From: Streptomyces sp. NBC_01232
Lineage (GTDB): Bacteria > Actinomycetota > Actinomycetes > Streptomycetales > Streptomycetaceae
NCBI RefSeq assembly: GCF_035989885.1
Contig: NZ_CP108518.1
Coordinates: 868,001 to 932,000 of the forward strand
Length of the DNA: 64,000 bases
Direction: 5' to 3'
The first letter of the stretch is position 1. Each line of letters starts with the position of its first letter. Shown one piece after another: positions 56,490 through 64,000 of this stretch. A program made the position numbers and the translations under genes. The notes beneath the pieces are model-generated. The model saw only the letters and a program-made list of their open reading frames with translations, searched no databases and was not told where the DNA came from.

Positions 56490-58253
56490 ATGCGCGTCCA
56501 CTACCCCCGTACGCCGCATCTGCCCTGGTCCCCCGGGGTCGCGGCGGACGATCTGCGGGCCGTCGGGCCGACGGCGCTGGCAGGACTGGCCGGGCGTGAG
56601 GTCGTGGTGACGGAGAAGCTCGACGGGGAGAACACCACCCTGTACGCGGACGGCCTGCACGCACGGTCGCTCGACTCGGCACACCACCCCTCGCGGGCGT
56701 GGGTCAAGGGTCTCCAGGGCCGGATCGGCGCCGGGATCCCGGCCGGCTGGCGGGTGTGCGGGGAGAATCTGTACGCCCGCCACTCGATCCCCTACGAGGA
56801 TCTCGACAGCTGGTTCTACGGCTTCTCGGTGTGGGACGGGGACCAGTGCCTGGACTGGGACCGGACCGTGCGCTTCCTGCGGGGCCTGGGGGTGCCCACC
56901 CCGCGCGTGCTGTGGCGCGGCACCTTCGACGAGCGCGCGCTGCGCAGGCTGAAGCTCGACACCGCGCGCCAGGAGGGGTACGTCGTACGGACGGTGGCCG
57001 GTTTCACGCGCGAGGAGTTCGGGCGGAGCCTGGCCAAGTGGGTGCGCGGCGGCCACGTACAGACGAGTACGCACTGGATGTTCGCGCAGGTGGTACCGAA
57101 CGGGCTCGGGCCTGCGGCCCCGTTGTGGGCGGTGCGTGCGGGGGCCGAGGCCGATGTGGCGGGGCTGGCCGCCGCCGTGGGGGCCGACGCCGCCCATACC
57201 GCCGACCCGGCCGAGGTCGCCGACGTCGCCGCCCGGATCGACGGGGCGGGGCGGACCGGGGAGGACCGGCTGGCCGGTGTCCTGGCCGCCGTGCTCCACC
57301 GCGAGCCGCGGGCCCGTGTCGCCGCGCGGCTCGCGGCGGGCCCGGCCGGGATGGCGCTCGCCCGGCGGGTGTCCGACCTGCTCGGGCTGTACCCGTACCT
57401 GCAGCGGCCGTTCCCGGACGCCGACCGGCGGGCCGGGCTGGTCCGGATGGCCGCCGCGGCCGACCTCGGGGTGCTGCACGCGCTCGCCGGGGCGCTGGCC
57501 GACGAGCCGCAGGCGCGGGAGTGCGTGGAGTGGTCCGCCCTGTGCGCCGAGGAGGCGGGCCTGCTCGGCGGCGCCGATCCGCTGGAGTCCTTGCGCGCCG
57601 GGCTGCGGGAGCCTCTCGCCGCGCTGGGCGCGGACGCCGCCGACCGTTGCTGGGCGGAGGCCCGGCGCGCGTTCGCGCAGGGAAGGATTTCCGGATCCGT
57701 GGTGGAGGAGGCGGTGGCGGCGACGTGGCAGTGGCGCGAGGGAACGTTTCCCCGGCTGGTGCAGCTGTGCGGGCCCTCGGGCAGTGGGAAGAGCACCTTC
57801 GGCCGCGGACTGCCGGGCGTGGACGCCTACATCAGTCTCGACGACCTGCGCACGGCCCGGGGTTCCCGTGCGGACCAGCGGTCCAACACCGAGGTGCTGA
57901 GCGAGGGACTGGACCTCCTCGAAGCGGCGCTGGCCCGCGGCGGGACGGTGGTGTGGGACGCCACCTCGCTGACCGACCAGCAGCGCGGACTGGCCGGCTC
58001 GGTGGCGCGGCGCCGCGACGCGCTCGTCACGCACGCCGTGGTGCTGGTGGAGGAGACGGAGCTGGCACGGCGCAACGCCGTGCGCCCGCATCCGGTGCCG
58101 CCGCCGGTGCTGGCCTCGCAGGTGCACCGGTTCAGCCCGCCGTACGCCGGACAGGCGCACCGTACGTGGTACATCGGTGCGGCCGGGGACATCGAGGACA
58201 CGGCGGGAGGCCTCACGGCCGCTCCCGCCGGCACGGAACGGGGGCAGTACTGA
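56490..58253 (+). CDS. RNA ligase fused to a polynucleotide kinase domain
   Basis: The product has 587 residues. Residues ~1-215 are a nucleotidyltransferase-fold RNA ligase: adenylation motif [10 protein letters not shown] with Lys43, motif Ia ARSLD, motif [12 protein letters not shown], IIIa [19 protein letters not shown] and [10 protein letters not shown]. Residues ~215-420 form a helical spacer. Residues ~425-587 are a P-loop kinase ([33 protein letters not shown]), as in end-healing polynucleotide kinases. One chain could phosphorylate 5' ends and seal them. AGGAG lies before the ATG. The stop overlaps the next ATG by one base, so both proteins are made together. Confidence 0.92.
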   Translation: MRVHYPRTPHLPWSPGVAADDLRAVGPTALAGLAGREVVVTEKLDGENTTLYADGLHARSLDSAHHPSRAWVKGLQGRIGAGIPAGWRVCGENLYARHSIPYEDLDSWFYGFSVWDGDQCLDWDRTVRFLRGLGVPTPRVLWRGTFDERALRRLKLDTARQEGYVVRTVAGFTREEFGRSLAKWVRGGHVQTSTHWMFAQVVPNGLGPAAPLWAVRAGAEADVAGLAAAVGADAAHTADPAEVADVAARIDGAGRTGEDRLAGVLAAVLHREPRARVAARLAAGPAGMALARRVSDLLGLYPYLQRPFPDADRRAGLVRMAAAADLGVLHALAGALADEPQARECVEWSALCAEEAGLLGGADPLESLRAGLREPLAALGADAADRCWAEARRAFAQGRISGSVVEEAVAATWQWREGTFPRLVQLCGPSGSGKSTFGRGLPGVDAYISLDDLRTARGSRADQRSNTEVLSEGLDLLEAALARGGTVVWDATSLTDQQRGLAGSVARRRDALVTHAVVLVEETELARRNAVRPHPVPPPVLASQVHRFSPPYAGQAHRTWYIGAAGDIEDTAGGLTAAPAGTERGQY

Positions 58254-61200
58254 TGCGTACCAGCGAGGAGCTCTACCACCAGGTCCGCTGGGACTCCCGG
58301 TTCGATCCGGCACGGTTCGTGCTCGGGCTGCTCCAGCGCGGGGCGGCGCCGAAGCGGGTCCCGTTGCCCTCCTTCGTGCCCGGCGGCGACATCCCCTGGC
58401 ACCGGGTGCTGTTCGTCGAGGCCGACGGCGAGCTGGTGTGGGACCGGGCCACGGGCGTGGACCGGATCGACGCCACCGCGGCGGGCCGGGTCCGCGATCC
58501 GCGGCTGCTGCGGGCCCCGTTCTTCACCGCGCGGACCCCGCACGTGTGGGACCCGGCGGGCGGCGGCGCCTGGCGCCCCGCCGAGCCCCTGGCCCGGGGC
58601 GCGGCGTCGTACGCCGCCCCCGCCACGGTGCGGTTGCTGACCTGGAACACCCTCTGGGACCGGTACGACTCCCCGCGCATCGCCACCGCCCGGCGCAGGC
58701 CGCTGCTGCTGGCCGATCTCGCGGCCGCCGACGCAGACGTCATCGCGCTGCAGGAGGCCGAGCCCGAGCTGCTCCGCATGCTGCTGGCGGCGCCGTGGGT
58801 GCGGGAGGCGTACACCCTCGGCACGGATCCGGGCGGCCGGGACGTCGCCGAGTGCGGGCTGCTGGTGCTCAGCCGGCTGCCGGTACGGGAGGCGGGGATG
58901 CACCTGCTCCGCCCACACAAGGCGGTCACGGCCGTGACGGTGGACACCGCGGCCGGCTCCCTGGTCGTCGCCGCCACCCACCTGACGAGCGATCACACCG
59001 AGAACGGGGAGACCCGGCGGGAGGCCGAACTGGCCCGGCTCGCCGAGGGTCTGGGCGGCATCGAAGCCCCCGTGGCGCTGCTGGGCGACTTCAACGACGG
59101 CCGGCACGGCGCCGAGGGGCCCGCGGCCGCGCTCGGCATGCGGGACGCCTGGAGCGACGTGCACGGGGCCGCGGACGCCACGCCGACCTTCGACCCGGTG
59201 GCCAATCCGCTGGCCGCGGTGGGATCGCTGTCGGGGCGGGCGTCCCGGCTGGACCGGATCCTGCTGCGGTCCACGGCGGCGCGGGTGACCCGGGCCGCGC
59301 TGCGCGGTGACTCACCGGTCCCGCCCGCGGCGCCGGTCGGTGCCCCGGAGGCGTCCCAAGAAGCCTTCGCGGAGGTGCTGTTCATCTCCGACCACTACGG
59401 GGTGGAGGCCACGCTGGAGTTCGGTGCGCGGGACGGCGGGCCCGCGCGTCTCGACGTACCGGCGACGGCCCGGACCGCGGTGGCGTGGCTGCCGCCACAC
59501 CTGCCCGGGGCGGTACGGGAGCTGCGCCGCGCGCACGATCCGCAGGCCGGGCGCTGGCCCGCGCACGTGAACCTGCTCTTCGGGTTCGTGCCGGAGTCCT
59601 CCTTCGCCGAGGCCCTGCCGCTGCTGGCGGAGGTGGCCGCCGCGACCGGGCCGTTCGCCGCACGGCTGGAGGGCGTGCACAGTTTCGGGCACCGCGAGGA
59701 CGCCACCGTGTGGCTGGACCCGGCCGCCGACGGTGAGGCGCCGTGGCAGGAGCTCCGGCGCGCCCTGGCGGAGCGCTTCCCGGGCTGCCGGGGGCGTACG
59801 GCCGAACAGAACGGCTACACCCCGCACCTGACGCTGGGCCGCAGCCAGGACCCCCAGCGGGCGGTCGCGGACTTCACGGCGCGGGTCGGCGGCCCGGTGG
59901 CCGCGCGGGTCGGGGAGCTGGCCGTGCTCTCGCGGCGCGGGGACGGTCCGATGCGGGTCCGGGCGACGGTGGCGCTGGGGACGGGCGAGGTCCGCTGGGA
60001 GCCCGAGTCCGGGCCTGAGCCTGAGTCCGGGCCCGAGTCCGGGCCCGAGTCTGCGCCTGCGGCGGAGCCCTCGTCCCGGCCCGCGGACGCGCCCGTCGGC
60101 CGGGACGAGGCCGCCGAGGCCGTCTTCGCACGCATCAGGGCCGCTCTGGGCGACGCGCAGGTGCACCTGGCCGGGTCCCGCCGTATGGGCTGCGCGCTGC
60201 CGGAGGCCGACCTGGACCTGGTGGCGGCCCTGCCGGGCCCGGCCGGCCTCGCCCTCGTACGGGACCGGCTGGCGGCGGCCCTGCCCGAGTCGGGGCCGCT
60301 GCGCGAGGTGACGGGAGCCCGGGTGCCGGGCCTGCGCTTCCGCGTCGGTGCGCTCCCGGTGGATCTGGTGGTGGTGGCCACGGGCGGCCTGGACCCGGCG
60401 CACGCGGTGGCACGGCGGGCCGAACTGGGCGAGGCGGCCGCGATCGCACTGAGCGCGGTCGGCGACGCCGATGCCGTACGGGAGCGGGTCGGCGCGGAAT
60501 CGGCCGCGTTTGCCGGCCTGGCGCGGCAGGTGAAGGCGTGGGCGCGGGCCCGGGGGCTGGACGCGGCGCCCTTCGGCGGGCTGCCCGGGCTGGCCTGGTC
60601 GGTCCTCGCGGCGCGCACGGTCCGGGAGGCCGGGGCGCTGCCCCCCGATGCGCTGCTGCGCGAATTCTTCGGCAGGTGGGCCGCCTGGGACTGGCGCGAG
60701 CCGGTGTCGCTGTCTACGGATCCGCTGCCGACGGCGGCCCTGTCCGCCGATTCCCTTCCGACGGCGGCCGTGTCCGCGGTGGTCTCGGGACCGGCGGGCG
60801 GGCCGGATCCGGTCACGGTCCTCACTCCGTCGGAGCCGGTGCGCAGTTGCACGGCCCAGGTGGGGCCGGGCCTGCGCGACCTGCTGGTCCAGGAGCTGTA
60901 CGCGGCCTGGGAGCTGCTGGAGGCCGGCCCCTCGGGCGGCTGGGCGCCGGGGCCGCCGCCCCTGCACCGCCGTCACGCAGCCTGGGCGGTGGTGACCGTA
61001 CGGAGCTCTTCCGAGGGGGAGTTCCAGGAGACCCTGGGCCGGGTGCGCGGGCGGCTGCGGGCCCTGCTCGGTGCGCTGGAGGAGGCGGGAGTCGCGGACG
61101 TGCACGCGTGGCCCCGCCCATACGAGTCCGGCCCGGCCCTGGCCCGCTACGCGATCGGCCTCGGCGCCGCCCCGCCGGACGCGGCCCGCCTGACCGCCCT

Positions 61201-61279
61201 GGCCGGCCCCTGGCGGTCGGGCCTGCCGGGGGTCGAGGTCTCCTGGGCGGCCGGCGGCGAGGTGCCGGACCTGGCCTGA
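58253..61279 (+). CDS. RNA-repair fusion: MJ1316, EEP phosphoesterase, 2H phosphoesterase and poly(A)-polymerase-like domains
   Basis: The product has 1008 residues. Residues ~1-80: MJ1316 (DUF504) RNA cyclic-end recognition ([40 protein letters not shown]). ~125-385: EEP fold with LTWNT, LQEAE, THLTS, GDFND and ISDHYGV. ~400-580: 2H phosphoesterase with the two HxN/T motifs HVNLLF and HLTLGRS. After a Pro/Glu/Ser repeat linker, ~620-900: eukaryote-type poly(A)-polymerase core ([44 protein letters not shown]), then an RRM-like end. The enzyme could recognise, open, trim and re-tail damaged RNA 3' ends. It overlaps the ligase-kinase gene by one base. Related fusions have been described computationally in RNA-repair systems. 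Confidence 0.9.
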   Translation: MRTSEELYHQVRWDSRFDPARFVLGLLQRGAAPKRVPLPSFVPGGDIPWHRVLFVEADGELVWDRATGVDRIDATAAGRVRDPRLLRAPFFTARTPHVWDPAGGGAWRPAEPLARGAASYAAPATVRLLTWNTLWDRYDSPRIATARRRPLLLADLAAADADVIALQEAEPELLRMLLAAPWVREAYTLGTDPGGRDVAECGLLVLSRLPVREAGMHLLRPHKAVTAVTVDTAAGSLVVAATHLTSDHTENGETRREAELARLAEGLGGIEAPVALLGDFNDGRHGAEGPAAALGMRDAWSDVHGAADATPTFDPVANPLAAVGSLSGRASRLDRILLRSTAARVTRAALRGDSPVPPAAPVGAPEASQEAFAEVLFISDHYGVEATLEFGARDGGPARLDVPATARTAVAWLPPHLPGAVRELRRAHDPQAGRWPAHVNLLFGFVPESSFAEALPLLAEVAAATGPFAARLEGVHSFGHREDATVWLDPAADGEAPWQELRRALAERFPGCRGRTAEQNGYTPHLTLGRSQDPQRAVADFTARVGGPVAARVGELAVLSRRGDGPMRVRATVALGTGEVRWEPESGPEPESGPESGPESAPAAEPSSRPADAPVGRDEAAEAVFARIRAALGDAQVHLAGSRRMGCALPEADLDLVAALPGPAGLALVRDRLAAALPESGPLREVTGARVPGLRFRVGALPVDLVVVATGGLDPAHAVARRAELGEAAAIALSAVGDADAVRERVGAESAAFAGLARQVKAWARARGLDAAPFGGLPGLAWSVLAARTVREAGALPPDALLREFFGRWAAWDWREPVSLSTDPLPTAALSADSLPTAAVSAVVSGPAGGPDPVTVLTPSEPVRSCTAQVGPGLRDLLVQELYAAWELLEAGPSGGWAPGPPPLHRRHAAWAVVTVRSSSEGEFQETLGRVRGRLRALLGALEEAGVADVHAWPRPYESGPALARYAIGLGAAPPDAARLTALAGPWRSGLPGVEVSWAAGGEVPDLA

Positions 61280-61289
61280 GCGGCCGGGA

Positions 61290-62240
61290 TCAGATCTCGA
61301 TGATGATCTTTCCCGCGGTGTGTCCGCCCTGGCTCAGTTCGAAGGCGGCCGCCAGCTCGCCCAGCGGGAAGGTGGTGGCGACCGGAACCTTCAGCTGCCC
61401 GCTGTCGGCGAGCCTGCCCAGTTCGGCCAGGTCGCTGCCGACCGGGCGGACCCACATCCACTCACCGCCCGCCCCGAGCACACTGGGATCGGCGATGGAG
61501 GCGTGCCGCCCGTCGTCGTGCAGCACCTCCCGGGTGACGGCGCCGACGCCTCCGACGAAGTCCGCGACGACCGTGGGGCCATCGGGTACCAGGGCCCGTA
61601 CGCGCTCGGCGAGGCCGTCCCCGTACTCGATGGGTTCGGCGCCGAGTTCGCGCACCCGGTCGTGGTTGCGGGGCGAGGCGGTGCCGATGACGCGGGCGCC
61701 CAGTGCGCGGGCGATCTGCACGCCGAAGGAGCCGACACCGCCCGCCGCTCCGTGGATGAGGACGGTGTCGTCCTTGCCCGTGCCGAGGCGGGTGAGCAGC
61801 TGGTAGGCGGTGAGCCCGGCGAGCGGGAGTCCGGCGGCCTCGGCCCAGTTGAGCGAGGTGGGCTTGTGCGCGAGGGCGCGTACGGGCACGGTGACGAACT
61901 CCGCGAAGGTCCCGCCGTGCACGTAGTCCTTGCGGGCGTACGCGATGACCTCGTCGCCCTCGGCGTACTCGGGGGTGTCGATGCCGACGCGCTCGACGGT
62001 GCCGGACACGTCCCAGCCCGGGACCACCGGGTAGACGATGTCCATGAGGGGATCGAGCCCGCCCGCCATGATCTTCCAGTCGACGGGATTGACGGAGGCG
62101 CACTTGACCCTGACGAGGACCTCACCGGGTCCGAGCTTGGGCATCGGCAGCCGGGTATCGGAGAGCACCTCCGTCCCGCCGTAGGTCTCGTACGCCATTG
62201 CCCGCATGGTTTCCTGAGTGCTGCCGCCCGGCTGGGACAT
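61290..62240 (-). CDS. zinc-independent NADP-dependent alcohol dehydrogenase/quinone oxidoreductase
   Basis: The product has 316 residues of the medium-chain dehydrogenase family. The GroES-like half (VKCASVNPVDWKIMAGGLDP) precedes the NADP-binding half with LIHGAAGGVGSFGVQIARAL, the AAGGVG signature of quinone oxidoreductases, and no structural zinc Cys cluster. It ends QGGHTAGKIIIEI. ATG at 62240 is preferred to a start at 62354, which lies beyond a terminator. It converges on the RNA-repair gene by 10 bp and interrupts the two RNA-ligase loci; its role is probably unrelated. Confidence 0.93.
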   Translation of the reverse strand: MSQPGGSTQETMRAMAYETYGGTEVLSDTRLPMPKLGPGEVLVRVKCASVNPVDWKIMAGGLDPLMDIVYPVVPGWDVSGTVERVGIDTPEYAEGDEVIAYARKDYVHGGTFAEFVTVPVRALAHKPTSLNWAEAAGLPLAGLTAYQLLTRLGTGKDDTVLIHGAAGGVGSFGVQIARALGARVIGTASPRNHDRVRELGAEPIEYGDGLAERVRALVPDGPTVVADFVGGVGAVTREVLHDDGRHASIADPSVLGAGGEWMWVRPVGSDLAELGRLADSGQLKVPVATTFPLGELAAAFELSQGGHTAGKIIIEI

Positions 62241-62300
62241 CTGACCGACCTCTCCGTGTGCTGGTGGATCCGCCCCCCGCTTCATCCCACCATGCACGAA

Positions 62301-62329
62301 GCGCCCGCCCCACGAGGCGGGGCGGGCGC
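62301..62329 (-). terminator. terminator after the second RNA ligase gene
   Basis: Perfect 11-bp arms GCGCCCGCCCC (62301-62311) and complement (62319-62329) with a 7-nt loop, 37 bp past the ligase stop and 60 bp before the dehydrogenase start. Confidence 0.65.
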
Positions 62330-62366
62330 GGCGCGGCGCGGCACGGTGCGGCACCGGGCGGGCCGG

Positions 62367-63443
62367 TCACTCGTACTCGGTGCCGCCCTTGCGGGTCAGG
62401 TAGGCCGGGCTGACGGCCTTGGCTATGGCGCGGCCGCCCACGACCGGGCTGTAGCGCTCCGCCGACGACCGGATGACGACGCCCTCGCGCAGGTGCACGG
62501 CCTTCCCGGAGACCGTCTCGCGGCCGCTCGCCAGCTCCAGCACCGTGTCGAGGTCGTACGGGCCCTCGTACAGCCGTGGCACCAGCGGGAGCTCACCTTC
62601 CGTCAGTACGGCGGCCGGGTCCAGCCAGCGCACCTGGCCGTCGATCTCGGCGGACACGTCGAAGACGGCGTATCCGGGCGGCGCGTCGGCGGTGCGTACG
62701 TCGGTCCCGTACGAGAGGTCCTGGACGCCCTTGCCGTACACCTCGCCGAAGATCCCGACCCGGGTCGCGCCGAGACGTTCGGCCAGGGCCGCCGCGACGG
62801 CGGGTACGTCATGGCCGCGCACGGCCCGCCAGTAGAGGTTGCGCTCGTCCTCCTTGAGCGCCAGTCCCTTCGAACCGAACCCCTTGGAGGAGACGAAGGA
62901 CCGCTCTCCCTCGGCCACGTACGTGAACAGGCAGGCGGTGCCGTGCAGCTTTTCGGTGAGGACGACGGGCTCGCCGGGCTCGAAGATGTGCGGGTAGCGC
63001 TGGAGGTTCTCGATGTCGACCCACGGCATCAGGTCGGCGGCGGCTTCGACGTCGCCGTTCATGGTCGTGGGTATGGGCGGGGCCCATTTGGTGATGCCCA
63101 GCAGCTCGGCGAAGTCCGTTTCCTCCTTGGCCGCTTGGGCCAGGTCGACGTCGCTGAGCGCGCGCGGCCTGCAGACCAGGCCCTGCGAGAGTTCGCCGCG
63201 CAGCCGGACCGCCTTGACCCGGTCGGCGGAGCCGCCGGCGAGCCGCCCGGTGAGACCGAGCTCCTCGATCAGATCTGCGGGCAGCACGGCCTGTTCGGGG
63301 ATGTAGACCGCGAACTCGCCGGTGCGGTAGGCACCCTTGGCGATCACGGCACGGTAGAGACCCACTTGGGCCAGTTCCAGCGCGTCGGCGTTCGGATGTT
63401 CGTGGACGGTCAGCTCTTCGGCGGTGACTCGCAGGGTCGACAT
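62367..63443 (-). CDS. RNA ligase, DRB0094 (Rnl5-like) family
   Basis: The product has 358 residues. An N-terminal OB-type module (STLRVTAEELTVHEHPNADA, VYIPEQAVLP) is followed by the nucleotidyltransferase domain with motif I TEKLHGTACL (adenylated Lys at ~183), motif Ia SSKGFGSKGLAL, IIIa/III IFGEVYGKGVQDL, IV EGVVIRS and V AIAKAVSPAYL. Motif I has His-Gly rather than Asp-Gly, as in the Deinococcus DRB0094 type that seals nicks with a 3'-OH. It is on the opposite strand to the ligase-kinase, 4 kb away. ATG at 63443. Confidence 0.93.
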   Translation of the reverse strand: MSTLRVTAEELTVHEHPNADALELAQVGLYRAVIAKGAYRTGEFAVYIPEQAVLPADLIEELGLTGRLAGGSADRVKAVRLRGELSQGLVCRPRALSDVDLAQAAKEETDFAELLGITKWAPPIPTTMNGDVEAAADLMPWVDIENLQRYPHIFEPGEPVVLTEKLHGTACLFTYVAEGERSFVSSKGFGSKGLALKEDERNLYWRAVRGHDVPAVAAALAERLGATRVGIFGEVYGKGVQDLSYGTDVRTADAPPGYAVFDVSAEIDGQVRWLDPAAVLTEGELPLVPRLYEGPYDLDTVLELASGRETVSGKAVHLREGVVIRSSAERYSPVVGGRAIAKAVSPAYLTRKGGTEYE

Positions 63444-63633
63444 GGGGCGGCTCCAGCTTTCCTCGGGGACACGGACGGCGGACGACGTGTGACGGCCGAC
63501 GCATCGCGGGCGACGCGCGCCCGGTGGTGCGCCGCGTCGGTGAACTCCACTCTGCTTCCCGCCATTTCCGCTGGTCCAGCGATTATCGCGGTGTTAGCCT
63601 GCCGCCCCGACCCGCCGTCACGCAGGAGGCCCC

Positions 63634-64000
63634 ATGTCCCCTCGTCCCGTCACCGTCGTCACCGGTGGCAGCAGAGGCATCGGGGCGGCGACCTGTCTGC
63701 GACTGGCCACCGACGGACACGATGTGGCGCTCGGATACACCCGCGACGCGGGGGCGGCGGAGGCCGTCGCCCGGCGCGTGCGGTCCACCGGGGCCCGCTG
63801 TGTGACCGTGCGCGGCGACGTCTCCGAGGAGTGCGCCGTCGAGCGGCTCTTCGACATCGCGGGCGCCGAACTCGGCGGGGTGACCGGCCTGGTCAACAAC
63901 GCCGGGGTGACCGGCCCGCTGGGCCGGCTCGCCGATGCGCGTACGGAGGATCTGCGGCGCGTCGTGGAGGTGAACCTCCTCGGGTACCTGCTGTGCTGCC
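63634..64000 (+). CDS. short-chain dehydrogenase/reductase (3' partial)
   Basis: The first 122 residues are visible. The cofactor motif VVTGGSRGIGAATCLRLATD and the NNAG motif (LVNNAGVTGPLGRL) are intact. The gene runs off the right edge, so the active site cannot be checked. AGGAGG lies 4 nt before the ATG at 63634. It diverges from the RNA ligase gene. Confidence 0.9.
   Translation, partial: MSPRPVTVVTGGSRGIGAATCLRLATDGHDVALGYTRDAGAAEAVARRVRSTGARCVTVRGDVSEECAVERLFDIAGAELGGVTGLVNNAGVTGPLGRLADARTEDLRRVVEVNLLGYLLCC

Overview
The window looks like a chromosomal stretch from a Streptomyces or a very close relative. It is very GC-rich with strong third-position G/C bias, GTG and TTG starts are common, and many gene pairs overlap as ATGA or GTGA. 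It carries a classic secreted streptomycete phospholipase D, an ECF42-type sigma factor with a DGPF/YCII partner, the CE1758/CE1759 luciferase-like monooxygenase and FMN reductase pair, a VanW protein and many one-component regulators sitting on clear palindromic operators. There are no rRNA genes, phage modules or CRISPR arrays. Gene content is accessory in character and most units are one to three genes.

Left part (1-16 kb): the end of a FtsX-type permease, an orphan condensation-domain enzyme, a TetR/membrane-protein pair with its operator, the ECF42 sigma factor with a DGPF protein preceded by a good match to the ECF42 promoter, small membrane and thioredoxin-like proteins, a BtrH-like protein divergent from a DUF1304/TetR pair, cold-shock protein, MarR regulator, DEAD-box helicase followed by a MITE-like element, and a DHFR-like reductase. 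Middle left (16-37 kb): glycosyltransferase, phospholipase D, LLM/FMN reductase operon, MerR regulator, MMPL transporter, beta-helix protein, O-methyltransferase and AraC regulator. Between them lie several long gene-poor stretches with broken fragments: transposase, glycosyltransferase, VOC and a C-terminal remnant of a small protein.

37-48 kb: amidohydrolase, then the most unusual locus. A vegetative-type promoter (39968-39997) is followed at once by a complete tRNA-shaped RNA (40018-40092) with UCC anticodon and encoded CCA. Its last nucleotides form the ATG of a 777-residue protein of unknown function. Then come SRPBCC, UBP-zinc-finger, GNAT, SDR and double-NUDIX genes.

48-64 kb: a VanW/DUF418 operon behind a 44-bp perfect palindrome, a frameshifted gene, an XRE regulator with membrane and coiled-coil segments, a double SUKH-like protein, and an RNA-repair island. 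The island contains an RNA ligase fused to a polynucleotide kinase, overlapping a 1008-residue fusion of MJ1316 end-recognition, EEP phosphoesterase, 2H phosphoesterase and poly(A)-polymerase-like domains. A second RNA ligase of the DRB0094 type lies downstream on the other strand. Together these could heal, trim, tail and seal broken RNA. The tRNA-like leader and the RNA-repair island are the two parts most worth experimental attention. A functional link between them is only a guess.
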